64,000 nucleotides of DNA, from NCBI GenBank assembly GCA_051294375.1, contig CM119268.1, positions 22,757,427 through 22,821,426 of the forward strand, read 5' to 3'. Under the pieces are notes generated by a model. It had not been told where the DNA came from and did not search any database. It saw nothing but the letters and a program-made list of their open reading frames with translations. Shown piece after piece: positions 11,367 through 23,786 of the stretch. Within the stretch, counting starts at the first letter, position 1, and each line of letters begins with the position of its first letter. Source of the DNA: Paraspadella gotoi. Its lineage: Eukaryota; Chaetognatha. The position numbers and the translations under genes were made by a program.

Positions 11367-11860
11367 TCCAACGGGCGGTAGAGGGAAGAGGCGACGCCGA
11401 AGGATAAAGACGCCAGCGGATCCCGTTTTTCCGTTTCGCTGATAATTTTTTGTTTTGTGACATTTTGATGATATACGATGGTTTTTTTTGTTTGTTTTTT
11501 TACTCGATTCACTTTTCGCCGTTACCTTTTTTTTAAAAAAAAAGAAAAGTAAATCTTTCTCCGTTTCTTGCAACTTCGTTATCAGTTGTTTTATTACGTT
11601 TTTTTTTTTTAATCTTTTCCTTTTTTGCAAGGAAATGTTATACCAAAAAAACGAAACAAAGAAAAACCAAAAAAACTGACTCGTAATGTAATTCCTCCTC
11701 ATTTCTCCATCTTCGTTCGCGACGATGAACTCGGTCCGTTCAAAGGCCGCGACGTAACCCGCGTTGACGTCGCGGCTTTTCCTCCAAATCGCTTCCCATT
11801 TTCTCTCCTTTCGCCGCGCCCCCTTTCGAGGACCGCGGCAGCCGCCGATCGGGGCCGGCA
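11367..11860. other. Intergenic between RPA3 and DLGAP
   Basis: T-rich 3' flank of RPA3, then a GC-rich run-up (from ~11700) to the DLGAP start codon that may hold its promoter and 5' UTR. No coding frame supported. Confidence 0.5.
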
Positions 11861-12139
11861 ATGGCGCGGGGCCAACGGCCGCGCCCCCACAGCGGCTGCG
11901 TGACGACGGGGCAGAGGCGAAGGGACGAACTCGCCGAGGCCGCGGCGGCGCAGGTAAGAGGCTGCTGCTGCTGGAAGGGTTGACTAATGACTGTCTCTGG
12001 TCAGGCAATGATCGTGTTAAGTCTTCTTTCTCTCTAAAGATTAAGAGTGATGGAATTGTGTCGGGGAGTATTTCAATTGTTACTAGACAATTGACAAAAT
12101 AGACTTTGCAACCCTTCATCCGTGGCAAATAACAGCAAT

Positions 12140-12225
<86 letters not shown>

Positions 12226-15200
12226 CATAACGCCCTTCCTTTGTCCAGATCGCCAACGGAGACGCCCTCCGTCACCACCTGCCCCTCTCCCCTTCTAAAA
12301 TGGTGCAGGGCATCGCGGTGGACGAGTCCAAGGACGGGCAAAGGGTTCACGGCTACACTTTGCAGGTTCCAGTCCCTCATGGCCTTGTTATTTATAAATT
12401 GAATATTTTTTATTAATAATTCCTTTTTTTCCCCTCACCTTCAGAACTACACGACGATCCAAATAACTAATCGTCTTCGTCCTCCACCCGGTTATCCCGA
12501 CGACTACTCGCACGACCCCGCCTCGCCGCTCCCGCCGCCCGGCTATCCGTCTTCCTGCGCCTCTCGCACAGTGCAGGTCGTGCCCGACGGGCGGGGAAGC
12601 GTCACCGCCAGCGTGATCACCAATCAGCCATCGGGTGAGGAAACTTCATGCGAAAAGGATGTACATATTGTTTGTATCAGCTTATATGAAATCAAGAATG
12701 TAGCTACATGTACTACTTAACAAACTCAATTTTTCTTTTCGGTTTTAAGCGTTCACCTACTTATTTCAGTCGATACAACGAATACTCGTCTCGTGATTGA
12801 TCAGTCTTCGACCAATCAGAAGTCGGATACCGCTCCGACGCGAAACGGCGAAAGCGTTAAACCGTCGTCGTTGTCATCGTCCGGGCGAAGAGCCTTCGTT
12901 CCTCCGGGGATTTTGGGTGAGGCCTACTCCACCGATCCGCCCGTCAACGGCTTCAAAAGCGGCTGCACCACGCCGGGTGAGCGAGGAGAGGGACCTTTGG
13001 TTGTCATTAATGATTAATTAATAAATAAACTAATTTGAATTTGTTAGGGAGTTACTCTGACGAATGGAACTACGAGTTTGTCCACGAAAAGACTTACGCT
13101 TACATCGAAGCCGTGAAGAATCAGTTGGGATTCGACGGAGGGAAAGACAATTTCACTCTGTCTCACATCGATCTCAACAAAGCCAGGTCGGTCTTTCTCT
13201 CTCTCTCTCTCAATCAATCAATCAATCAATCAAACCGTGATCGCCTCCTTCAGTTCCGCCGACAACGTTGATCATCACTCCAACGAAATTCACGAATATC
13301 TCGACGACGAAGTTTTGGTCAACGCGCTCACGAGGGAAAGGCTCAGATACGGATCCGTCAAGGTACAAACGGATTGGGGCAGAGAGAGAGAGAGATATTT
13401 TTAAACATCGTCTTCCCTCGTTCGATAGCTCTTTTAATCGTCTACGTATTTTCCAAACTTTTCCGTCGCCTTAACTCGTAAAGAGACACATACAAGACCG
13501 ATTCAGAAGATAGGAAAAAATTTCTGAGGAGTTTGTTTTATCAGGAAATAATACCATTGTAGGTTCAACGTGTATAATTGTAAATTGTTAAGTTATATTA
13601 TCGATCATTGTTGCTAAAGGAAACGAAAAAGAAAAACCGAGGAGCGAAGAAATTATGGACGGAATCTCGACTCCTCAATTCCTCTTCGTCCGACGAGAAG
13701 GAAAAGAGTTTGACGCCGGTCGAGGCGGCGTCGCGAGCAGACGGCGTCGCTAACGACGCCGCCGTCTCCGCCACGAACAACCGCGAATTGGGGCAAGAGA
13801 AGAACGTGAGTTGCTTTGTGTGGGGGGGGGGAATCTTTGAATTGGAGCTAAGCTAAGCGGGAGGAATTTTAATAACATAAATTACAGGAGATATAATGAT
13901 AATCATGCTGATTAATACGAGTGTTTTAAGGTTCACAGGAAATTGATCATACAATTTCAGAACTTGGGAATTTGAAGTTACTTTCTTGAAGTTAAGCTTA
14001 GTGCTGCCCCGTTTTTTCTCCTCCCCTCTGATCGGTCATGAGAGGCAATCGGCTTGTTCAATCACTCCATCCCAATAGTGTAATATGCTGTAATACATCA
14101 TTTAATTAAATTTGACTTTAATCCAGGCTTCGCCGTCGTCTCATCATCGCGACGACGTTGAAGCGACGCGTCGAAATCTGGGGAAGAAGACGACCTCCGC
14201 CTCGAAGCTGACGGGAATCTTGAGTCGCCTCTCGCCCAAGTTGGTCCATCGAAGATGCTCCTCCTCGGGAAGGATCTTGATCGCCGCCAGCGATCCCGCC
14301 ATGATGAAGAGGTTTGGTTAGCGATGATATTAACTGATAAACCTCTTCTTCGTTTCTTATCGTTGGATTGGGAGGTGAATTTATGAAGAACCACCGGTGA
14401 GCGATGACGATGGGCGCGGCCTGACCCTTTTTTTTTCGGTCGATGTCAATACGTTTTCATCTTCGTGCGCGATGGTACATTGGTGATTGGTGATTGGTGA
14501 ATGCTTGCCAACTTGCTCCTTTTCACCCCTCGCAGTCACCGCGACTCTGAATCGACGGCGGCGGAGATTTCCACGAGCGGCGTCTCGTCCGACGTCTCCA
14601 CCGAACGAGATTCATCGAGACGCGGGGAGGAGAGTCCCGCTGATTCGAGAAGGCGAGTCGGGGGTTGGATAGGATTAGGACTTTGATAGGAATAGAATAG
14701 GATGAGGACTTAGATAGGAATAGGATTAGGACTTGGATAGGAATAGGATAAAAATATGATAAATAATATGAGCATAGAAATCCAACAGAAACTGTAATGA
14801 TAAAAACAAGGGGAATAATGAGACGGGAATAAGATTGAAATAGGATAGGAATAAGATTGAAATAGGATAGGAATAAGATTGAAATAGGATAGGAATTGCA
14901 TAAAAATAGCATAGAATTTCATTTTCTTTTTACAGAGGTCGTTCCCCTGTCCGCGATTTTTTCAAGCGAGGATTGTCTTCCGCTTACGCAAAATCCAAAT
15001 CTCCTTCCTCCGCCAATCGGTATGATTAATATAATTAAATAATTCTAATTTTATTAAACTAATTTTTAAATTTTCGCATCAAGGATACTCACCAGCTTTC
15101 GGTCGTCCGGCGCCCACAAGGACAAAGAATTCCCGACCGAATCGGCGCCATCGAATTCCGGTTCCAAAGCTACGACGCCGGAATCTGGCTCCAAAACAAC

Positions 15201-18200
15201 GCCAGAATCCGGCGCCAAAACATCGCGAAGAAATTCTGGCGCCGAAAACCGAAAGTCGACGTCGTCGCAATTTCCTCTTCCGCGGCGTCGACGAAAATCG
15301 AAAGACGAAACCAAGGAGTTGAACTCGATTTGCGGCGCCGATCCTGGGGATGGCAAAGACGGCCGGGCTAGCAAGAACGGTAGTCATGGCAAGGACGGAA
15401 GAGCCAGCGAGGCTAAGAGCGCCAAGGACGTCAACGGGTCCGCCGGCGTCACCGTCCGACAAAAGATCCGTCAAAACGAAGGCGCCATCTTGATTTCATC
15501 TGGCGGCGGACGAAAGTATCACGTCGTCGAGATTCCTCTCGACGACGACGAGACGACGACATCGGCTGCGGCGGCCGATGTTTCCGTCGAAGATGAAAAT
15601 CCCGAGGAGGAAGAAGCGCCGCCGCCGCCGCCGAGTCGACCGCGGAAGCCGAGAGTCCCGCCGCCGCTGCCGCCGCACGGTCTTGGCACCGGGGAGGCGA
15701 AACAGCCGGGTGAGTTGGGCCGAAATTAGAGAGAAAATGAGAGCCTTAAACATCAAAAAAAGCTTTATTGCTTCTATTTATTTGAAAACTAAATCATTAT
15801 TAAATTATTTTTAAAAGGGGCTGTAAAATAGTAAACTTCTAAGAAAACCAACTACCACAATATGTAAATGAGATCGAAGAACTCATCACTACTCTTTTAC
15901 CCATCGGCCTTACAGGATCCCTCGATCTCCATCGATCCTCGAACCAAAGATTCGTCGTCGCGGATTCGATAAAGAAAAGTCCCATGTCCACGAATCCTCA
16001 GGACGAGTCTATCGGCGACTGCTCCTTGGGTGAGTCTCGTTTTTTTCCTTTGGGGTGAGTCTGGTTGCTTCAAGGGTAATTTCTTAAGATTTCCCCTCAA
16101 TCCAGACATGAACACCAGCGCTGGCAGCACCACCGTCGCCGACGAGAGTCTCGACTTTGACGACGACGACGACCGACGCGTCGAGTTCTTCGGCAGCCAA
16201 GCCACGCTGGAGGCGCTTTCCGCCTCTCGCCAACTCGGGGACGCCGCCACGGGGTCGCCCGCTCATCCGGCCGGCAGAACGCCGCTCACGGGAGCGGCTT
16301 TGGCGGCGCTGGGGTCGGCGCCGCGAGGTCATTCGATGGTCAACAGCGCTGCTGCTGGTGCTGAAGCGGCGACCTCGACTCCTGCCTCGGACGCGCTTTC
16401 TCCTCTCTCTCCTTTATCTTCCTCTTTTTGCTCTTCGAGGTACGGTTGTGGATTGCTTGATCATATTTGCTAAAATAAATTTATTTTAGCTGCCATGAGA
16501 CACACTTTCATACTAAAAAAAATCTCGTATTTTTAAAGCTAAATATTTTCGATTAAACAGAATAATTATTATAAGTTATTTATAATGAAATAATATAATA
16601 GAAGATAGCAGATGTCTAGCGGTTATTTTAATATTAATTGCTCAACGGCAACAATAAGAATCGTTGGGGTAAAATATTGATTTGTAATAATAAGAAAACC
16701 GAATCGAAAGATATGAATAAAAATATAAACTGCCACAATATGCAAATGAGATTGAGCACCTAATTCTTAATTGAAATGAACCACAAGTTACTCTGTAACA
16801 TTTATAATATTTAGTGTCTCTTGCACGCTTCTCCCCCCCTCCCCAGCCTTTCCAGCCAACCCATTCCAGTGCCATCCTCGTCTCGTCAAGGTTCAGCCTT
16901 CGACGCCTACGACGAAAATTCCATTTCTTCTTCCGTCATCGCTTCTCCTCTTGGAGGAACGCTGCATCGATCCATCAATTCCAACAGGTTTTAGTTTCTT
17001 CTTTTTCACCGTATTACCCGTTTTAATCATTAAAATTTGTTAATGTTTAATATCTCTTGATCTCAGCATCGGATCCCCGCCTTCCGAAGCGACGATGGAT
17101 CGATCCTCGACGTCCGCGTCGACTTCTTCTTCCCGGAAGCCCTCGTACCTCAGCATTTCAATGTCCGTCTCCGGGTCAGTTTTTATTCTCAGTCTCAGTC
17201 TCCGTCTCAGTTAACGACGTTTTTGATAACTTTCTACGCACCGTGACAAATGATTTTGTTCCCAAACTTTCTAATCAATCGTTATCATCGATTGCTTAAC
17301 TAGAAGAGTGAGTTTATACTTTAAAACTATAAAACGAGACGGGTAACGAATTTATTTCAACGCGTCGTTAACACGACTATATTCAAAATGAGATTGTTTT
17401 ATTCATTTTTCTGTCATATTTAAAAGTTCATCTTATGGCAACGGGAGGATAGCCTGTGATACCCGGGGCGCGGGGTATCTCACCAACTGGCGTAGGGGCT
17501 GCGGACCCTCAGTGACCGCCTCCTGTCACTGGCATGTTTATACCGGCACCGTCACATTTAAGCCAGAACCGGGATACCCAGGGATTGAACCCGGGACGCA
17601 CGGATGGAATGAGATGATTTAGCCTGCTCAGCCATTGAGACGAGGCTGAGGACGGACAGCAGTGAGGCAGCTTTAAGTCTTGCTGCCACAATCTCTTATA
17701 TACTAAACATTCTCTTTCCAGATATTCCCACTATCGCCGGGGCGGCGCCTCTTCTCTCTCCCTCCATCCGGGTCGGACCACTTCCTCTTCCTCCCTCGCC
17801 TCCCGCGGATCCGGCAGCGTCGCCTCCGGTTCCTCCGCCTTCAGCCACTCCACCAACGAAGCTAGTCACGCCGGGAGTCACCACTCGCGGACGAGAGAAC
17901 TCTCTGGCGGCGGCGGTTGGCGGGCTGGTTCGGTGCCGCCGGCGTCGGCGGCTGCCCGCCCATCCGCCGCTACGGAGTCGGAGGCTGCGTCGACGGCGGC
18001 GGTGCCTTTCTCCTCTTGCTTGATGGACCGATTCTGTTTGGGCTGCGGCTCCGCGTCGCCTCCTGCGCCGGCGACGTCGACGACCCGCTCGAGACTCGAT
18101 CCGCATCACCAACAGCCTTTTCTTCAACGAGAGCCGACGGGGAGGACCGCTGCGACGACGACTGCGACCGTCGTCAAGCGCACCTTTAACCGCGAAGGGC

Positions 18201-20374
18201 CGAACAACAACAACAACGCGGCCGGACTCACGAGACACGACAACAACGCCTCGTCCTCTTCCTCTTCGTCTAACTCTTCTTCATCGCGCCGCGGCGGCGC
18301 CGGAGGCGGAGGCGGCGGCGATCTCTTCGCCACGCAGCAGCGCAACACCGTCATTCACGTGAGTCCCGACGCCTCGCGAGACGAGGAGGATTCGGGAGAG
18401 CGCCCCGTGGCGGGCGGCTCTGCCGGGCGCTCCGGCGGAGACGCGGACGTCTTGTCGGACGGGACGATCGTTTCGTCGGCGTCGCGGACGGAAGTGGACG
18501 AGGAGTTTGAGGGAAGCAGGACGGGGGAGGAGTTGACTTCGCCGGAGATGGAGGGTGGAGGAGGAACGAGGCAGAGCGTCGAGGTGGAGGCGAGGGAAAT
18601 CGTGGAGAGAATTAAGAGGAGCGAGAGGTTGAGGAAGGAGGGAGGAAAGGAGGAGAAGGAAGAGGGGATGAAGGAGAAGAGAAGAAGCAAAACTCTCGAG
18701 GAGAAGCAGACGCAAAGAAGGGAAAAGGTCGTTCGTGAGGAGAGAGTGGGGGAAAAGGAAAACGGAGAGAGTGAAGAGGATCGTCGAACAAATGAAGGGA
18801 CGAGCGAATCCAAGTCGAATGGATCGTCGACTCCGCCACCCTCGATGGAACCTTCGACGGACGACTCGACCTCGACTCGACCTCCGATCAACGGATTGGA
18901 CGGAAAAGGCGACGCGGATTCGATCCCAGTTTCCGTCGTTGCGGCGGAAGAGAAGACGGACGAATCGGCGACGAGAGACGGACTTTATTTCTTGGATGCG
19001 ATGCGACATGAAGAGGATCGCATTCAGGTGAAATGAGAAAGTCTCGATTAATTTGAGGGTGTTGTATTATTTTAATACTAATATAAGTAGTGTTTGTGTT
19101 AAGAGAAAAAAAAAAAGAAATAGGATAAAAAAAAACAATTAAAAAAAAACAACCAAAAACCTAACGAGGTCTAAAAATAGTTAACGGCTTTAGCATCTTC
19201 TTTTTGTTTCCTTATGTTTTCCCTATATTTTTTTTTTTTTTTTTTTTTTTTGGCCAACCAGCAAAAAAACCCTTTTATTATCTCCGACGAGTTTTCTACC
19301 TTGCTCTTTCTCTTTTCCTTTCACGCCCTCAGGATCTCTGCTCACAACTCGACTCTCTCCTCGTTTCCGACCTCAACTCCTCCTCCTCCTCCTCCTCCTC
19401 CTCCCCCCACACCAACTCCGCCTCCATCACCGCTGTGCCCGAAGAAGTCGCCGGCAAAATTCGCGCTTGCGTCGGGAAATCTAAACTCCTCACAACCAAG
19501 AAATTCCCGCAGTTCAAAGTAAAGAAGAAGAAAACGAGTCTTGCGTTTAAATTGGTTTTTCTCTTTGCTTAAAGGCAGAAAAGCCTTCCAAATATCATCA
19601 TTTTCTTAATTAATAGCATAAAAGTGAAGTCATTATGAAATATATTCATTATTTTCCTGGTGGCAAGCAATGACCAAAAACCAGTAAAACACTCGTAAAA
19701 CACTTTCTTATTAGCGCCAACTCTTTATCAATATTCTTCTTCTACACCCCCCCCCCCAAACTTTTCAGGGTTTATGCGAAGAAAATCTGCATCCGGCCGC
19801 CGACGCGCCTTTTCCCACGACCGCCGACGATCTTGCCGGATTTTGGGACATGGTCATGATTCAGGCGAGTTTCTCCCCTTTTTTGGGGGGAAAAATCCAT
19901 TTTGGTCCTTTTTAATAAATTTGAAACTTTTGACGCCAGGTGGACGAGATCGACGCCTCGTACAAAGAAATAATGACGCTCAAATCGAATTCTTGGAAAT
20001 CGGAAGGCGGGAAGAAGAAAGTGGTGAAGAGGGTCGTCAAATCGGGTAACTACTTTGTATATGTATCGTTGTTACAAATGAATAATAGTTAAATATTAAA
20101 AGGCGCGTAATTTTTTTATTTACGGCATGTCCTACATGTTTATGTCCTACATGTTTATCTTCAATTGGGCGTTAATAGATTCTTTACACTTCGATTCTCG
20201 AAAGGTTCGAAGAGCTCCGCCGCCGCAGCCTCTACCGAATCGCCCGCTGCCGCGGCGGCGGCGGCGGCTCGAGCCAAAGCCAGGGAGGAAGCGAGGAAAA
20301 AACTGGTCAGTTCAAAAAGGCTCCTGCAAAACAAAAGGTCGCAACTCCAAGAAATGGAGCAGAAGTCGAATTGA
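11861..20374 (+). CDS. DLGAP: Disks large-associated protein (GKAP/SAPAP family)
   Basis: Twenty exons join in phase: 11861–11953, 12249–12365, 12445–12634, 12770–12976, 13048–13186, 13254–13362, 13620–13805, 14127–14311, 14536–14652, 14936–15019, 15084–15709, 15916–16029, 16106–16439, 16847–16987, 17067–17174, 17722–19027, 19333–19518, 19769–19864, 19940–20045, 20205–20374; about 1537 residues. The C-terminal GKAP domain identifies it: GLCEENL, then DDLAGFWDMVMIQVDEID and LKSNSW, then a Lys/Ala-rich helix with ARKKLVSSKR, matching human DLGAP DLAGFWDLLQLSIEDI..LKSNNW..ARKRLLAAKR. Family members link PSD-95-type guanylate kinase domains to Shank, and DLGAP5 acts on spindles. The middle is long, disordered and Ser-, Gly- and Glu/Lys-rich. 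Introns 9 and 18 use GC donors. I see no clear C-terminal PDZ ligand (it ends QKSN). Confidence 0.9.
12139..12222 (+). repeat. (GA)n microsatellite
   Basis: About 84 bp of GA repeat with two interruptions, in DLGAP intron 1 just upstream of exon 2. Confidence 0.95.
14653..14654 (+). other. GC splice donor (DLGAP intron 9)
   Basis: The junction reads AG|GCGAGT. Using it joins exon 9 to the acceptor at 14935 in phase. The nearby GT donor gives a less plausible sequence in the next exon. Confidence 0.7.
14660..14905 (+). repeat. Degenerate A/G-rich minisatellite
   Basis: Repeated ATAGGAATAGGATTGAAATAGG-like units of about 12–24 bp fill DLGAP intron 9. Confidence 0.8.
15855..15890 (+). repeat. 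Octamer-core intronic element, copy 2
   Basis: CACAATATGTAAATGAGATC with one core mismatch (ATGTAAAT, 15862–15869), followed by GAAGAACTCATC. Located about 45 nt before the exon at 15916. Confidence 0.65.
16690..16765 (+). repeat. Octamer-core intronic element, copy 3
   Basis: CCACAATATGCAAATGAGAT, then TGAGCACCT; core 16740–16747. Upstream GAAAACCGAATCGAAAGATATG matches, in reverse complement, the flank of copies 6, 7 and 10, so the element here is at least 70 bp long. Confidence 0.7.
17434..17700 (-). mobile_element. tRNA-derived SINE
   Basis: On the minus strand there is a perfect A-box, TGGCTGAGCAGG (plus 17634–17623), followed ~40 nt later by a B-box-like GGTTCAATCCC (plus 17591–17581) within a T-arm-like hairpin (CCCGG..CTGGG). 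A GC-rich body of ~150 bp follows. No acceptor stem closes around the arms, so it is a tRNA-headed retroelement rather than a tRNA gene. It lies antisense in DLGAP intron 15. I could not define target-site duplications. Confidence 0.75.
19865..19866 (+). other. GC splice donor (DLGAP intron 18)
   Basis: The junction reads CAG|GCGAGT, within the conserved GKAP domain. Family alignment across it (FWDMVMIQ|VDEID) requires this donor. Confidence 0.85.
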
Positions 20375-21696
20375 GTTAATTCCGGACTAGAAAATATATA
20401 TACCTTATATATATTATATATATATATTTAGGCTGACTGTATGAGTTTTAATTTGATGGACCGAAATCTAGTCTCGTCGCTGACATTTAACAACCAAGCT
20501 TTAACTTTTTTTTAAAAAAATTGTAACTAAGAATTATTAAACATGGAGACTCGAAAAAATATCTTGTCTACTTTTTTTTAATACAAATTATTTCATTTTC
20601 TATTTATAAATTTATCTTTAAAAAAATTGTTTTATACTATTTGATTCGTGTGTCATCGTTTCGCGCAATACTTTTTTTTGTTTCGACGCTGCTTGTTGAC
20701 GTTTTAACAATTTTAATTTAACTTTCGTTTTTAGTCTTGTCTTTAAACTACATCTTTGTATATAATATATATTGATTTTAATATTGTTTTAAATGCTTAT
20801 TTTCTTTGTTATTAAGCGTTTTAAAATATCACGCCGAGTCTCATTAGTCGACATTAGGGATCATTCTACTTATATTCAAAATTTACTTTGTTTCTGCGAA
20901 ACAGTGGGATTTGTTAATTTTTATATTTTAGCATAAAATTGTAACAAAATTGCGCTTTCAGGTTTTTCTCTGGGAAGGGTTTTTTATTCAATATTTTTGA
21001 ATATTTTGTGCAAACGTTTTTACCTGTGGGCCTGGTAGTTTTGATGATTGTAGTTTCACGTTGCAAACGAAATGTTTTATTGTAATGTTTGTGTTTGTCC
21101 TTTTTTTCAAAGCTTTAAGTAGACTTTTTTTTCTAATTCTTTGTTATTTATAATTCTGGCTTATTTAACAATAAGGGACATATGATTGTTGTTTTGCGGG
21201 AAGCATATGATGTTGCACTTTTTTAACCTATGTTGTGTTTATACTCACTGAAGTATTTAAATGTCACCTATTATGGTAGTGTTGCATATTAATATCTAAT
21301 AAAGATGACCTTCATATGACCCTTGGAGTTTGTCACTGTTTTCAAAGTAATGCTCATCATGAAACTCCAAATTACTTTTTTTAAAAAGGCGAATCTGTTG
21401 AGTTGCGCACAAATCGATCTTTTATTTGAACTTACTCCGTAAGTTTAAGTTTTTTTTGTTTTTTTGTTTTTCTAACAATTTACGATAATTGTACTTATCC
21501 CAGGTTATAACGTTGTTGTTTTTTTTTCGCTTTTTTTTTTTCTTAAAAGAAAGTCTTGACAGCTTTAATTTGCTCATTTACAAACCTTTTTCCGAATTCC
21601 AGATTGCCAATTTAAAATTTAACCTAAAAAAGTTGACAAAATTTTTTGGGGTTGTTTAAAAAGAGAGGAAAAGAAAGGAATAAAAAGAAACTCATC
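20375..21696. other. DLGAP 3' UTR and spacer
   Basis: Strongly AT-rich with no supported frame. An AATAAA at about 21298 could end a DLGAP 3' UTR of roughly 0.9 kb. Confidence 0.5.
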
Positions 21697-23739
21697 ATGG
21701 CCGCCGCTACAGACGAAGCTCCTTCCAAACCAGTTGGGACGATCAAGAGTGGAATCGTCAAGACTTGTCTCTCCGGTGGGTACTTGCCTTGCATTCTCTC
21801 TGGTTCTCTGCAACGGTTAAATGTGCTGGGCATCTCACTTACTGGTCATGGGTCCCCGGTACCGGGATACTCTGTGTTTGAACATTTGACGGTCCCAAGT
21901 GTTCGGTTCCTTTCCTTTACTGAACCCCCTTTCAATTGTTTATCCAAAGGCGATTGCATCGTGATCCGCGGACGCCCTCGCGGCGGCCCCCCGCCGGAAG
22001 TGACGCTGGCGTTCAGCAGCGTGACGGCGCCGCGGGTCGGACGTCGCGCCAATCCCGCGAACCCGAACGACCCCGGGACCGAAGAAGAGCCTTTTGGTTG
22101 GGAATCGCGCGAGTTTTTGAGGTGAGTCTTGGGAGGATATTAGCTGGGTTCTGCCTAAATCTCCAAATGAAAATATATATTATTCGCCTGCGCTTTTTAT
22201 CTTAATTTTTAGTAGAATGAAAAAATGTTTCCACCCCCACTAATAATTCATAGTAATTAAATTAAACTGAATTAAAAATTAATCGACTTTCCTCCCGACA
22301 GAAAAAAAGTCATCGGGAAAGAAGTTTTGTTCAGCGAAGAGACGACGACGACGACGCGAACTTACGGAACCGTCTTCCTTCCACCCGAACCCTCGGTCAA
22401 GGACATCGCTCTTTGCGAAAACCTCACCAAGGTGAGTTTCGTTGACGTCTCTCCAAAATATATGCGCTGGATTTTAACCCCCTTTCCCTCTTCTCTCACC
22501 CCCCCCTCCGGAAGACGATGATCTCCGCGGGTCTGGTCAGGGTGAGAGAGTCGAACCGACCCACCGACGACCAGCTCGAGTTTCGCCGCCTTTCCGAGGA
22601 AGCGCGGACGATGCAGAAGGGCGTCCACTCGGAGGGCGACAAGTCTTATCACGTGAGAAACGTCACGTGGAACGTGGAAAACCCGCGTCACTTCGTCGAC
22701 TCGCATCACCAAAAACCTATTAACGGTGAGATTGTCACGTTGTCGAGGTGCTCCTTTTCGGGTCGTGGTCATTCTCATAGTCATTCCCTTTCTCACTTCT
22801 AAATCTTTATTATCTTTCTCAATTCTCATTCCCTAATCTTGCTCATTCCCTAATCTTTCTCATTCCCTAATCTTGCTCATTCCCTAATCTTGCTCATTCT
22901 CTAATCTTGCTCATTCTCTAATCTTTCTCATTCTCTAATCTTTCTCATTCTCTAATCTTGCTCATTCTCTAATCTTTCTCAATCTCTAATCTTGCTCATT
23001 CTCTAATCTTGCTCATTCTCTAATCTTGCTCATTCTCTAATCTTGCTCATTCTCTAATCTTGCTCATTCCCTAATAGTGCTCATTCCCTAATCGTGCTCA
23101 TTTCCTAATCTTGCTCATTTCCTAATCTTTAAATTTCTTCTCCTTCAGCGGTGATCGAGCTGGTGGTGAACGGCAGCACCTTCCGCGTGTTCTTGATGCC
23201 CTCGGATCTCTCGCCGACCTTCCAATACGCGACGGTGCTGCTCTCGGGCGTACGCGCGCCTTCCGCCCGCCCCGGCGAGGACAAGGACTCTTTCGAGGAC
23301 GAGGCCAAGTTCTTCGTCGAGTCACGCCTCCTTCAGCGGGACGTGCAGATCGTGTTGGAGGGTAAGGTCAAAGGGGGCGTGTTTGAGGTTGGAGGATAAG
23401 GGCAAAGGGGATGTGGTTGAGGTTGGGAGGGTAAGGGCAAAGGGGGCGTGGTTGAGGTTGGGAGGGTAAGGGCAAAGGGGTTGAGGTTGGAGGGTAAGGG
23501 CACAGGGCGCAAAATTCGCAAATATCAATAATCGATATTTTGTGGAAAGTAAACGGCACTCAGATCAGATCGAGAATTTGTTCTACATCAACAAATAAAA
23601 AAATCAACAAGTGAAAATGCTAAGTCTAAAATGGAATATAATAACCTTACAAGGAGCCGACTGAGGACAGCCGCGAGGGAGTCACTGCTCACCCTTGGTG
23701 ACCGTGGTGACCGGTCGGCGATTGAGTGAGAAATGGAAA

Positions 23740-23786
<47 letters not shown>

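Noticed and set aside
17575-17650. Minus-strand tRNA gene
   Set aside because: A- and B-boxes and T-arm are present but no acceptor stem or anticodon arm closes; it fits a SINE head.
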